Source: Frigidibacter sp037095735 (GTDB lineage: Bacteria > Pseudomonadota > Alphaproteobacteria > Rhodobacterales > Rhodobacteraceae). Taken from it: a stretch of 64,000 nucleotides of DNA. Both the position numbers and the translations under genes were made by a program. The notes beneath the pieces were generated by a model that was not told where the DNA came from, made no database searches, and saw only the letters and a program-made list of their open reading frames with translations. Positions 34,789-43,491 of this stretch are shown in pieces (within the stretch, counting starts at the first letter, position 1; every line of letters starts with the position of its first letter). The stretch lies in NCBI RefSeq assembly GCF_037095735.1, contig NZ_JBAWKD010000003.1:310001-374000 (forward strand). The letters are read 5' to 3'.

Positions 34789-34962
34789 CAGCTCTCTCCT
34801 TGGATGAAACGCCGTCTCGCCACGCCCGGGGTCCGGCGTGGGCCTGATCCTTCACCGCTTGCCTTGGCCGCGACCGCACCGCCCCCGTCGAAGCGCGCGC
34901 CCCGCCCTTGCGGCCCCTGCGCGACCCGGTCCCCACCGGACCAAGATCCCTCACCGCAGGGC

Positions 34963-37900
34963 TCAGTCGAAGACCTGAAGCTCCGCCTCGGTCCCCGCGC
35001 CCCAGGCGTCCGACAACTGCGCCACACTCACCGTGAAGCCCGCGCCCGCGCCGTCCGCCGCCCGCGCCGTCGCGGAATAGTCGAAGCCCGGTGCCGCCAG
35101 CTCGACCTCGCGCCGCACCACGCCGCCCACGACGATCCGCAAGCGGTAGCGCTCGCGCGCCTCGCCCAGGGGCACCTCGGCCACCTCCCAGCTTTCGCCG
35201 TTCACCCGGCTCTGCCGGATCCAGCCGATCCGCCCGCCCCCGCCCGGCTCCGCAACCCAGTCCAGATGCGCCGGCGCCAGCGGGCGCTGGCCCTGCCCCC
35301 GGAAGCTCTCGACCAGATGGGTGAAGCTCTCGTCATCATAGGGCACGCCGCCCGGGCCCACGCGGTAATGCCGCTCCAGCCCGACCTCGGCCTCGGCCAG
35401 CCGGATCTGCGGCACCTCGGCATCGGTGCCCAGCACCACCACCCGGCTGCCCACCGGCCAGTCGCCCGCCATTTCTGCCCCGGTCCCGAACCGCCCGCGC
35501 AGCCGCATCGACAGCGCGTAAAGCCCCGGTCCCACCAGCTCGGCCCTCGCCGTCTGGAAGACCTCCCAGCCGCCCGGATCCCCCGACCCGATCGCGAAGA
35601 GATTGGCGCCGTTCAGCACCGCTCCCTCCTCGGCCGAGGCGACCGCGCCGGACCACAGCCGGACCAGAAGCGCAGGCCCCCGGTCCCAGACCTCCGGCAT
35701 CGCCGGTGCCAGCACGCTTTCCGTGGCCCCGATCCTTGCCCGCAGCCGGACCTCGGTGTTCAGCGCATAGCCCTCGTCCGCCGGGGCCGAGAACAGCGCC
35801 GCACTCCCCGGCCAGGGACGGGCCGACACCGCGATCCGCGGCGCAAAGGCGCTGTCGCCCTCGGCCAGCATCGGCAGATCGAGGAACAGCGCAAAGACCG
35901 GCAGCGGCGCGCCGAAGGGCACCGGGTCCACCACCGGCTCTGCCTCTTCCGAGGCGACATAGACCCCCGGCTCGACCCGAACCGCTTCGATCTCGCGCGC
36001 GGCACCGATCTCAACCCGGTCGATGCGGTAGATCTCGGGCGGCGCACCGCTCGGGCTCAGGGCGACCAGATCTCCGGCCCCGATCCCGCTGTCCGAAGGC
36101 GGCAGCGCGAACTTGACCCCGTCGCGCGCCACCCGGGCCTCGGCCAGCCAGCGCTCGACCGCGGCCTGCGCCTCGGCGCCCAGCAGGGCCAGCGGATATT
36201 CAGTCGCCGCGACCGCCGCCCCGGCTTCCTCGTCGGGCAGCACCGCCTCGACCGCGCGCAGCTCGAACCCGCCCTCGGCTGCGACATAGCTCAGCCGCAC
36301 CCGGCCCACATACTGCGCCTCGGCGGCGCGGGTGCGCTCGACCACCGGGCGATCCGGCGCGACCCGCGCCACCGCGCCCTCGTCGATCATGCCCGCCAGC
36401 GGCCCGCCACCCCGGCTGACGAACACAAGCTCGCCCTCTCGCTCATAGGCATCGAACCCCAGCGCCACCATCAGCGGCTGCAGGGCCGAGCGCGCGGTGC
36501 CGGCATCCGACATCGAATACCCCCGCACCAGCCCCGCCAGATGATCGACGTTCAGCGCCCGCTGCCCCGCGCGGCCCGCGATCTCGGCCACGACATTCTC
36601 GACCGGCTGCGCCGCCGCGCGCCCGTTCAGCCAGTGGCCATGCGCCCAGTTGCCGCCATCCGACCACAGGTCCATCCGCGCCGGAAACTCGGGCCAGGGC
36701 CGCGCGTCCCAGGCCCAGACATGGGCGTTGCCCATATCGACCATCGGCCCGCCATAGATGGGCGAGACCGGGTTGTTCTCCGCCTTGCCCCAGTAGGTCG
36801 CGGTCGCGCGAAGGTACTGGTGCAGCATCAGATCGTCGCGCCGCCCGTCCGAAAAATACGGCAAGGCCGATTCCACCGACCGCGGATCGAGGAACTTGTT
36901 GGGCTGGTTCGCCCCCTTGTCGATCGCCGCGCAGCCGTATTCGGTGAACCAGATCGGCTTCATGCCGGCCAGCCAGGTCGTCGCCTCTTCGCTGCGCACC
37001 CCGCCGACCCGCTCGTAATGGCGGTTCTCCCACCAGCCGCGGATGTCCTTCTGCCGCCAGACCCAGGGCTCGTCATGGCCCGCATCGGTGATCGGCGTGC
37101 GGACCTGCGCCGCGCGGTCCGCCTCGCTGGCGTAATACCAGTCGTAGAACTCGCCGCCGCCGATATTGGCCTGCAGGTAGCCCAGATCATGCACCCGGCC
37201 CCATTCGGCATCCAGATGCGTGACCCCGTCGCGCCAGTCCGCCGCCGGCAGGTAGTTGTCGATGCCGACGAAGTCGATCTCGGGATCGGCCCAGAGCGCA
37301 TCGAGCTGGAAGAACCGGTCGCCATTGCCCGGCGCATAGCCCGCATATTCCGACCAGTCGGCCGCATAGCCAAGCTTCGCGCCCGCCCCCAGCACCGCCC
37401 GCACCTGCCCGGTCAGCGCGCGCAGCTGCGCCACCGCCGGGAAGGCGCCGCCCGCGCCCCGGATCTCGGTCAGCCCGCGGAATTCGGAGCCCACGCAGAA
37501 GGCATCGACGCCCCCCGCGCGCGCGCAGAGATGCGCGCAATGCAGCACGAAGCGGCGATAGGACCATTCTTCGGGCCCCGCATAGGAAATCGCATCGGAC
37601 CAGGCGTCATCCCCGCCCGCCACCACGAAATCCCCGGCCGAGGCCGCGCCGAAGAACGCCGCCACCTGCGCCTCTGCCGCCGCGGTTTGATCCGGGCTGC
37701 CCGGCCGCCCCGGCGCCTTCGACAGCGTGATCCGCCCCCGCCAGGGCAAGGGTGGCTGATCGCCCGCGTCGCTCCAGGGATCGGGCTGGCCGTTCCCGTC
37801 GAGGATCTCCATCAGCAGGAACGGATAGAACACCACCCGCTTGCCCGCCGCCCGCAGCGCCCGGATCGCCTCGATCACCGACCCGTCCGAGGGCGTGCCG

Positions 37901-38922
37901 CCATAGACCGGTCGCCCGTCGATCCGCAGGATCTCCTGCGCATCGCCCCGCCCGATCCCGCCCGACCGCCAGGGCCGCCCCGCGCCGTCGGTCTCGCCCT
38001 GCTCGACCTTCGGGCGCACCTCGCACAGCCCGCAACGCAGGTCCGAGCCGAACCAGCACACCACCAGCAGCACGGTCTCGACCCGCGGCAGCTCGACCTC
38101 GAGCGTCGCCAGCGAGGCCAGGAAATCGGTCCGCGCGAGCGGGCTGTGCTGGTTGGCAGTCACCGCCTCGCCCTCGCCGAAGTCATAGCGCACCGGGCTC
38201 GTGGCCAGCGAATACTCTCCGGTGCCGGGGATCAGCGCCACGCCGCGCACGGTTCCGGCCATGTCCGGCACCTCGATCGCCGGATCGGCCGCCGCCCGCA
38301 CCACCTCGAAGGAAAACTGCGGCACCCGGTTGCCGAAGGGTCCAAGGTCCAGATCCTCGAAGACCACATAGGCCGTGCCGCGATAGGCCGGGGCCCGCCC
38401 GGCGCCCATCCCCGCCTCCACCGCCGGATCGGGCAACTGCCCCTCGTCCCCGCGATAGACCCGCATCGACACGTCCGACCACTTCAGCGGCGCGCCATCG
38501 GCCCAGACCCGCTCGACCCCGCGGATCTCGCCCTCGCACAGCGCCAAGGCCAGGCTCACCGAATAGCTGTAGGTGGTCACGCTCGAGCTCTGGCTGCCGC
38601 CGCCGCCCTTGCCGCCCGAGGAGGTCGTCTCGGTCTCGGACCGCTCGCGGAACTCCGAGGCCCAGATCACCTGCCCACCGACCCGCATCCGCCCCCAGAC
38701 CCGCGTCACCGGCGCGCCCTCGCTGGCGCCGGTCAGCCGGAAGCGGTCGATGCGGCCGGTCTCGACCGCGTTCGAGCCGCCACCCATCACCCGCTGGTCG
38801 ATCAGCTGGCCGATGGTCGCGCCCACCGCGCGCCCGATGACCGCGCCGGACAGGCCCAGCACCGTGCCCCCGAACCCCGCACCGATTGAGGCACCGGCCG
38901 CTGCAAACAGGATCGTCGCCAT
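34963..38922 (-). CDS. orfg15: GTA baseplate megatron / host-interaction protein g15
   Basis: This 1319-residue protein is the largest GTA component, forming the baseplate centre and tail tip. The N-terminus is a hydrophobic glycine-rich segment (ATILFAAAGASIGAGFGGTVLG). The GTA TIM-barrel-like (glycosidase-like) domain spans about residues 420-740, with FCVGSEFRGLTEIRG, EIDFVGIDNYLPAADW and MKPIWFTEYGCAAIDKGANQ. A phage-tail J-like domain follows (about 790-950), and a beta-rich C-terminus ends with GYSMSDAGTA-type and fibronectin-like parts. The ATG at 38922 was chosen over a TTG 12 nt upstream. It follows g14 closely. Confidence 0.92.
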   Translation of the reverse strand: MATILFAAAGASIGAGFGGTVLGLSGAVIGRAVGATIGQLIDQRVMGGGSNAVETGRIDRFRLTGASEGAPVTRVWGRMRVGGQVIWASEFRERSETETTSSGGKGGGGSQSSSVTTYSYSVSLALALCEGEIRGVERVWADGAPLKWSDVSMRVYRGDEGQLPDPAVEAGMGAGRAPAYRGTAYVVFEDLDLGPFGNRVPQFSFEVVRAAADPAIEVPDMAGTVRGVALIPGTGEYSLATSPVRYDFGEGEAVTANQHSPLARTDFLASLATLEVELPRVETVLLVVCWFGSDLRCGLCEVRPKVEQGETDGAGRPWRSGGIGRGDAQEILRIDGRPVYGGTPSDGSVIEAIRALRAAGKRVVFYPFLLMEILDGNGQPDPWSDAGDQPPLPWRGRITLSKAPGRPGSPDQTAAAEAQVAAFFGAASAGDFVVAGGDDAWSDAISYAGPEEWSYRRFVLHCAHLCARAGGVDAFCVGSEFRGLTEIRGAGGAFPAVAQLRALTGQVRAVLGAGAKLGYAADWSEYAGYAPGNGDRFFQLDALWADPEIDFVGIDNYLPAADWRDGVTHLDAEWGRVHDLGYLQANIGGGEFYDWYYASEADRAAQVRTPITDAGHDEPWVWRQKDIRGWWENRHYERVGGVRSEEATTWLAGMKPIWFTEYGCAAIDKGANQPNKFLDPRSVESALPYFSDGRRDDLMLHQYLRATATYWGKAENNPVSPIYGGPMVDMGNAHVWAWDARPWPEFPARMDLWSDGGNWAHGHWLNGRAAAQPVENVVAEIAGRAGQRALNVDHLAGLVRGYSMSDAGTARSALQPLMVALGFDAYEREGELVFVSRGGGPLAGMIDEGAVARVAPDRPVVERTRAAEAQYVGRVRLSYVAAEGGFELRAVEAVLPDEEAGAAVAATEYPLALLGAEAQAAVERWLAEARVARDGVKFALPPSDSGIGAGDLVALSPSGAPPEIYRIDRVEIGAAREIEAVRVEPGVYVASEEAEPVVDPVPFGAPLPVFALFLDLPMLAEGDSAFAPRIAVSARPWPGSAALFSAPADEGYALNTEVRLRARIGATESVLAPAMPEVWDRGPALLVRLWSGAVASAEEGAVLNGANLFAIGSGDPGGWEVFQTARAELVGPGLYALSMRLRGRFGTGAEMAGDWPVGSRVVVLGTDAEVPQIRLAEAEVGLERHYRVGPGGVPYDDESFTHLVESFRGQGQRPLAPAHLDWVAEPGGGGRIGWIRQSRVNGESWEVAEVPLGEARERYRLRIVVGGVVRREVELAAPGFDYSATARAADGAGAGFTVSVAQLSDAWGAGTEAELQVFD

Positions 38923-38959
38923 CAGGGCCCCCAAGCCAGATCAGGAAGAGCCAAGGCGC

Positions 38960-39421
38960 TCAGACAAGCCCCTCGGGAAAATCGAACCGCGCCACCACCC
39001 GGCGCGCCCAGGGCGAGGTCAGCGCGCTTTCGCAAACCCCGCGCCCGCTGTAGGCATGAATGAACGAGGCGCCCGCCGGCTCCGCCGCCAGCCGCGCCCG
39101 GATCCCCAGATGCTTGGCGACCGAGCCCTCGCGCATCCGGAACAGCAGCACCTCGCCCGGCGCGGGCGCGCGCCAGGCCGGGACCTCGCGCAGATGCCGC
39201 CGCGCCGCCGCCCACAGCCGCTCTTCGCGCCCGGGCTCGGACCAGTCCGGCCCATAGGCCGGCACCGGCTCGGGCTCGGCCCCGAAGGCCTCGCGCCAGA
39301 CCCCGCGCAGAAGGCCGAGGCAATCCGCCCCCGCCCCCCGCACCGATCCCTGGTGCCGATAGGGCGTGCCGATCCAGCCCCGCGCCAGCGCCACCATCTC
39401 CGGCCCCGCGATCCCCGTCAT
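38960..39421 (-). CDS. orfg14: GTA NlpC/P60 cell-wall peptidase g14
   Basis: This 153-residue NlpC/P60-fold peptidase has Cys34 in GADCLGLLRGVW as nucleophile, preceded by GWIGTPYRHQGS. The histidine partner is probably in VAKHLGI or SFIHAYS. It is expected to open the recipient or host peptidoglycan during GTA injection. The start at 39421 (MTGIAGPEMVALARGW) has GGAGGGGCGG upstream. The gene upstream (g13) ends 229 nt away, a wider gap than usual in GTA clusters. Confidence 0.92.
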   Translation of the reverse strand: MTGIAGPEMVALARGWIGTPYRHQGSVRGAGADCLGLLRGVWREAFGAEPEPVPAYGPDWSEPGREERLWAAARRHLREVPAWRAPAPGEVLLFRMREGSVAKHLGIRARLAAEPAGASFIHAYSGRGVCESALTSPWARRVVARFDFPEGLV

Positions 39422-39650
39422 CCGCCCCTCCACCCGCCGATATGCATCCGCCCGACGGCGCAGACCACCAGAGCCGGACCGCGCGATCCGCCCCGCGGCG
39501 ACCGCCACGAACCCGCCGCCACCTGCCGACCGGACCGGCCCGACAGGATTGCGACCCGACCGGGAGATCCGCCGCATGGCAAAGCCGTGCCTCACCCGAC
39601 CGCCCCACGCGCGCCCGAGGCACCGCGCCCGCGTGCCATGCGCAAAAACC
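39422..39650 (-). other. Non-coding gap between GTA g13 and g14
   Basis: A reading frame continues upstream from g14 but is Arg/Gly-rich with no family resemblance and no ribosome site; I regard this 229 nt as an intergenic insertion. Confidence 0.45.
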
Positions 39651-40520
39651 TCAGCGCCGGGACTTCGACGGCGCGACCGTCAGCCAGTCCTCGCCCGGGA
39701 TCGTCGGGAAGCCGCGAAAGTTCAGCAGGTTGCCGAACTTCCCGCGGCAGGTCTCCGCCAGCTTGTCGCAGCCGGCGGTGATCCGCACCCGGTCCCCCGC
39801 CGCCAACGGCGCCCGCAGCCCCTGCCACAGCTCGACCTCGCGCCCGGTCCCCGACAGCCGGTCCGCCTTGACCGCCCCCCAAAGCCCGGCCGCCGCCCCG
39901 TCGAGGACGCTGACCCGGCCCTTCTCGAACCAGCGGTCCGCGAAACCGTCGATCGCGCCCCCCGGGGCGAACCACAGCAGCGTGTCACCCTCGACCAGCT
40001 CCAGCGCGACCTCGATCCCGAAGGTGGCCGCCGCCAGATCCACCCGGCAGCGGCTGTCGCCCACCACCGCGCCGCAGCGCGCCAGATAGGCCCGCCCCTG
40101 CGCCTCGTTCAGCGGCGCCGACAGGCCGCGCAGCTCGGCCGTGAAGCCGCCCGCACCGCGCACCAGATCGCCGAAACTGCCGCGGAACTCGACCATCCGC
40201 GCCTCGGGCGCCGACCAGTCGACCAGCCAGGCCGTGACCTCGGCGCCGTCGAAACGGCCCGCCGCGATCTCGGCCTCGGTCAGGCCTGCGGCGCTCAGCG
40301 CCCCCGCGGCCTCGGTGTTGTCGACGCCCAGCCCCGTTGTCTGCAACAGCATCCGGGCCGAGATCCCGGTCCCCGCCTTGAAGGTCACGCCCTCGAAGCT
40401 CAGGTCGCGGTCGTGGTCGGTGAAGCCATAGGCACGCCCGTCGCGGCGCACCAGCCGCCAGCAGCGGCAGACCGTGGTGGCCCCGCCGCCCAGCCGCGCC
40501 AGAAGATCCGTCCGTGACAT
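39651..40520 (-). CDS. orfg13: GTA baseplate hub protein g13 (DUF2163)
   Basis: This 289-residue DUF2163 protein is a baseplate hub component. Characteristic segments are WRLVRRDGRAYGFTDHDRDLSFEGVTFKAG near the N-terminus and the C-terminal cysteine cluster: CGAVVGDSRC and CDKLAETCRGKFGNLLNFRGFP. In the R. capsulatus particle these cysteines are reported to hold an Fe-S cluster; the motif is kept here. It follows g12 with an 11-nt gap. A further CRCW pair sits at residues 18-21. Confidence 0.93.
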   Translation of the reverse strand: MSRTDLLARLGGGATTVCRCWRLVRRDGRAYGFTDHDRDLSFEGVTFKAGTGISARMLLQTTGLGVDNTEAAGALSAAGLTEAEIAAGRFDGAEVTAWLVDWSAPEARMVEFRGSFGDLVRGAGGFTAELRGLSAPLNEAQGRAYLARCGAVVGDSRCRVDLAAATFGIEVALELVEGDTLLWFAPGGAIDGFADRWFEKGRVSVLDGAAAGLWGAVKADRLSGTGREVELWQGLRAPLAAGDRVRITAGCDKLAETCRGKFGNLLNFRGFPTIPGEDWLTVAPSKSRR

Positions 40521-40531
40521 CCCCGGCCCCC

Positions 40532-41164
40532 TTACAGCCTGACCTCGACCAGCGGCACCGCCGGCACCTCGCCCGCCTCGAAGGTCGCGACCGAGACCTG
40601 CAGCCGGTCGGTGTCGAAGCGCACCGGCACGTCGAACTCGAACCCGGCCGTCACCTCGGACCCCGGCGCCGGCGGCACCGCGAAGGTCACGACGCCGGTC
40701 GTCGCATCGACGCTCAGCGCGTCTTCGCCCGCGACCGGCACCCCGTGCACCGCCGCCAGCACCGTGCCCGCCACCGGCTTCGCGATCACCCGCGTCTCGC
40801 TCTGCGTGCCAGAGACGTAATGCTTGACCAGCTGGAAGCTGACGGTGACCCCGTCGCCGATCCCGATCCCCTGATCGAAGGCCGAGATCGCCTGCGACGC
40901 CGGGGCCGAGCGCCAGTCCGCCCAGTCGCGCCAGCGAAACGCATGCAGCTGCCCGCGCCGCGCCTCGAAGAAGGCGATCAGCCGCTCGAGATCATCGAGC
41001 GAGCGCAGCCCCATCCCCGCGTCATAGCGCCGGCGCGACGCGGCCCAGGGCGTGTTGCGCTCTTCATAGCCATTGGCCAGCTCGACGATCTCGACCCGCC
41101 GTTCCGGCCCGCCGAGCGCACCGAAGCTCACGTCCACCGCGAAGCGGACCTCGTGAAACGCCAT
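40532..41164 (-). CDS. orfg12: GTA distal tail protein g12 (DUF2460)
   Basis: This 210-residue DUF2460 protein forms the distal tail ring. The diagnostic block is FHEVRFAVDVSFGALGGPERRVEIVELANGYEERN then SRRRYDAGMGLRSLDDLERLIAFFEARRGQLHAFRWRD. The C-terminal half is beta-rich. The ATG at 41164 gives MAFHEVRF and has AGAGGGGACGAGAG upstream. The preceding gene g11 ends 512 nt away, an unusual gap. Confidence 0.93.
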   Translation of the reverse strand: MAFHEVRFAVDVSFGALGGPERRVEIVELANGYEERNTPWAASRRRYDAGMGLRSLDDLERLIAFFEARRGQLHAFRWRDWADWRSAPASQAISAFDQGIGIGDGVTVSFQLVKHYVSGTQSETRVIAKPVAGTVLAAVHGVPVAGEDALSVDATTGVVTFAVPPAPGSEVTAGFEFDVPVRFDTDRLQVSVATFEAGEVPAVPLVEVRL

Positions 41165-41619
41165 CTCTCGTCCCCTCTGCTCCGCGCGCATCCGCCCTCG
41201 GCGCCGCGCAGCCCCAACCCGCCCGCACCGCGGCAGGCGCGCCCGAAGGCCCCGCCCGCCGCGTGCATCGCCAAACGTCGCGTCGCGCCCGGTCCCGCCC
41301 CGCATCGCACCTCGCGCGATCCACGGCTTGGTGCGGAGACCGCCACGCCCCTAAGCCACGCGTTGCCCCGCAGCTGAGGGGCCACTGCCGCGCTGGGCAG
41401 CGCCCGTCTTGCCTCCCGGCCCGCACCGGCTCGGCCATCCCGCACTGCGGCCCACAGCACTCCCCGCCGCGTCGCAAAATCCGGCAGCACCGTCCGCGAC
41501 GCCCGTGGCGACGCCGGTCTCGACCTGCCCCGCAGCCCACTGCGCAGCGCACCCACCCGCGCGTCGTGCCGCACGGCCCAATCGCGCCGGGCCTCCCGAA
41601 GGGCCGTCATCTGCGCCAT
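41128..41619 (-). CDS. Uncertain ORF filling the g11-g12 gap
   Basis: This 163-codon frame starts with an ATG at 41619 (MAQMTALREARRDWAVRHDAR) and overlaps the g12 start by 37 nt. The first 60 codons have the G/C-ending third positions expected of coding DNA here, but the rest is an Arg/Gly/Ala-rich sequence with no recognisable domain. No strong ribosome site is visible. It could be a lineage-specific GTA accessory protein, a decayed gene or noncoding DNA; I cannot tell. Confidence 0.25.
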   Translation of the reverse strand: MAQMTALREARRDWAVRHDARVGALRSGLRGRSRPASPRASRTVLPDFATRRGVLWAAVRDGRAGAGREARRALPSAAVAPQLRGNAWLRGVAVSAPSRGSREVRCGAGPGATRRLAMHAAGGAFGRACRGAGGLGLRGAEGGCARSRGDERWRFTRSASRWT

Positions 41620-41676
41620 CCGACACGGAACAAGGTCGCGCCCGGCTGCCCGCCGCGCCCTGAAAGGCGCACGGCG

Positions 41677-42339
41677 CTACTGGTTGCGCTCGCCCCGCGC
41701 GATCACCCGCGCAAGCCCCGCCGCGATCTGCGCCCGGCTGCGCTGGAAGCCCGCGACATCGGGGGTGGAGACGTTCACCGTCACCCGCGCCCCGCCGCCG
41801 CCCGATCCGGCCCGCACCCCCAGCCGCCCGTCCGCGCCGCGCGCGAGCGGCAAGATCGCCTCCGGCCCCGCCTCGCCCATCAGGCCAAGCCCGCCCCGCA
41901 TCCCGAAGGCCGTGGGCCCGCCGACCACGCCGCCGCGGGCGAAGGCCATGACCCGGCCCTGGCTGATCGCGCCACCTTTGGCGAACGGGAACAGCCCGGA
42001 CATCAGCCCGTTCATCCCCTGCGCCAGCGCGCCACCCATCGCGTTCTGCACCGGGCGCATCGCGATGCCGTAGACGCTCGCGCTCATCGACCGCGCGACA
42101 CGCTCCAGCGCGTCCGACAGCCGCATCCCGTCGAAGACCACCCCGTCGAAGGCCGAGCGCAACCCGCGCCCGATGCCAGTCGACAGCAGCGACACCTCGC
42201 GGCCGGTGAAGACCATGCTCTCCTGCATCCGCCCCAGCTCGGCGGTGAAGGCTGCGGTCATCGCCTCGGCCCCCGCAAGGCTGCGCTCCAGATCGGAAAA
42301 GCCCCGACCGAACCCATCGATCCCGTCAACATCCGCCAT
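41677..42339 (-). CDS. orfg11: GTA tail tape measure protein g11
   Basis: This 220-residue protein is short for a tape measure, in keeping with the short tail of GTA particles. An amphipathic helical start (GFGRGFSDLERSLAGAEAMTAAFTAEL) leads into a glycine-rich section ending GGVVGGPTAFGMRGGLGLMGEAGPEAILPLARGADGRLGV, a segment common at the C-terminus of phage tape measures. It overlaps the end of g10.1 by 14 nt. It sets tail length and probably passes through the tube during injection. Confidence 0.92.
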   Translation of the reverse strand: MADVDGIDGFGRGFSDLERSLAGAEAMTAAFTAELGRMQESMVFTGREVSLLSTGIGRGLRSAFDGVVFDGMRLSDALERVARSMSASVYGIAMRPVQNAMGGALAQGMNGLMSGLFPFAKGGAISQGRVMAFARGGVVGGPTAFGMRGGLGLMGEAGPEAILPLARGADGRLGVRAGSGGGGARVTVNVSTPDVAGFQRSRAQIAAGLARVIARGERNQ

Positions 42340-42559
42340 TGCCGTCCCCCCCTGCCTTCGTCCGGTCGGGCCAGGCCCGCATCAGTTCCTCGAGCCGGCC
42401 GCGCCCGAGCGGCCCGCGGCCCGGGGCGATCCCCAGCATCAGTGCCAGTTCCACCGGGCTCAGCGCCCAGAACCGCACCGGGTCGAGCCCGAGCCCGCCC
42501 CTCGCCACCGGTCCCAGACCCGCCCCCAGCATTCCCGGCCAGTCGAGCCGCTCAGCCAT
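42326..42559 (-). CDS. orfg10.1: GTA tail assembly chaperone-like protein g10.1
   Basis: This 77-residue protein has the motif DPVRFWALSPVELALMLG, typical of small phage tail assembly chaperones (TAC_2-like) encoded between the tail tube and tape measure genes. The start MAERLDWPGMLG at 42559 overlaps the g10 stop by 8 nt, and its own end overlaps g11. Tight overlaps suggest coupled translation. In phages a programmed frameshift often joins the pair; I see no clear slippery site here. Confidence 0.85.
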   Translation of the reverse strand: MAERLDWPGMLGAGLGPVARGGLGLDPVRFWALSPVELALMLGIAPGRGPLGRGRLEELMRAWPDRTKAGGDGNGGC

Positions 42560-42998
42560 CGCCGCCGGCACTCCCCGCCGGCTGCGCCGCGGCCGAGCCG
42601 CCCGGGGCCACCCCGCCGCCGCCCGCGCCGCCGACCGGCCCGGCAAGCGGCGACGCGGCACCCTCGGGCCCGCTGAACGCCAGCGTCAGCAGCGCCGCCG
42701 CCGCCCGCGCGGCCCCGATCGGGCCGCCCGCGATCTCGGCCCGGCCGAGATCCGCGGCATCGCCCGGCCAGCCGCAGGCGCGCAGCCCCGCGGCCAGCAG
42801 CATCAGCACGTCGCGGGCCCGGAAGCGGCTGCCCTCGAACCTCGCGACCAGCGCGGGCAGGCTGTCCTCGCCCAAGGCGGCCTCCAGCTCGGCCAGCGCG
42901 CCCAGCGTCAGCTTCGCGCGCAGGTCCTGCCCGTCCACGGTCAGCGCCACCTCTCCGGCCCAGGGATTGGCCCGGGGATTGGCCATCGGACCGGACAT
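42552..42998 (-). CDS. orfg10: GTA tail assembly chaperone g10
   Basis: This 148-residue protein belongs to the gene-transfer-agent tail assembly chaperone group (GTA-specific TAC). The core is NPWAGEVALTVDGQDLRAKLTLGALAELEAALGEDSLPALVARF, a beta start then helices. The C-terminus is a glycine/alanine/proline-rich tail. The ATG at 42998 is 1 nt past the g9 stop; an ATG at 42986 is an alternative. The protein is expected to prime the tape measure for tube polymerisation and not stay in the particle. Confidence 0.87.
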   Translation of the reverse strand: MSGPMANPRANPWAGEVALTVDGQDLRAKLTLGALAELEAALGEDSLPALVARFEGSRFRARDVLMLLAAGLRACGWPGDAADLGRAEIAGGPIGAARAAAALLTLAFSGPEGAASPLAGPVGGAGGGGVAPGGSAAAQPAGSAGGDG

Positions 42999-42999
42999 C

Positions 43000-43410
43000 T
43001 CAGAGCGCCACGAAGCTGAGCACACCCGCCGAGGCCAGCGCGACCTCGTAGGTCGCCTCGCCGTTGTGGCTGCCCGCATATTCGATCGCGGTGATCTGGA
43101 ACGGCCCCTCGATCACCCCGAAATCGGGCACGATCACCTGCGCCGCGGGCATCAGCCCCTCGAAGAAGATCTGCCGCGCGCGGGCATCGGTGTCGGCGTC
43201 GCGGAACACGCCCGAGCCGGTGATCTGCGCCGAGCGGATCCCCGCCCCGGCCAGCAACTCGCGCCAGCCCGCGCTGTCGAGCGAGGTCACCTCGACCGTC
43301 TCGGCATTGAAGGCGAGCCGGGTGGCGCGCAGGCCGGCGAAGGTCTCGAACTGGCCGTCGCCCGTGATGTCGAGCTTCACCAGAAGGTCGCGCCCGTTCT
43401 GTACTGCCAT
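43000..43410 (-). CDS. orfg9: GTA major tail tube protein g9
   Basis: This 136-residue major tail protein has the sequence NGRDLLVKLDITGDGQFETFAGLRATRLAFNAETVEVTSLDSAGWRELL, the hallmark of the phage major tail protein TP901-1/Phage_TTP group, and the ending ATYEVALASAGVLSFVAL. It polymerises into the short tail tube. It lies 81 nt after g8, across a dispersed repeat copy and a C-rich hairpin, so expression of g9 may be partly uncoupled from g8. Confidence 0.94.
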   Translation of the reverse strand: MAVQNGRDLLVKLDITGDGQFETFAGLRATRLAFNAETVEVTSLDSAGWRELLAGAGIRSAQITGSGVFRDADTDARARQIFFEGLMPAAQVIVPDFGVIEGPFQITAIEYAGSHNGEATYEVALASAGVLSFVAL

Positions 43411-43437
43411 CTGTCACTCTCCCTGAGGAAAGGAAGG

Positions 43438-43471
43438 CCGGGGGCGCTGCCCCCGGACCCCCGGAGTATTT
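43438..43471. repeat. Dispersed repeat copy 5 inside the GTA cluster
   Basis: CCGGGGGC-GCT-GCCCCCGG hairpin (43438-43456) followed by the core variant CCCCCGGAGTATTT (43458-43471), located between g8 and g9. Confidence 0.75.
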
Positions 43472-43491
43472 CTGCCAAGCCGAAAGACCGA

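Noticed and set aside
34030..38889. Plus-strand open frame of 1619 codons opposite g15
   Set aside because: It is an antisense shadow of the g15 frame, made of Arg/Pro/Gly-rich sequence with no domain; such frames arise from the GC-rich codon pattern.
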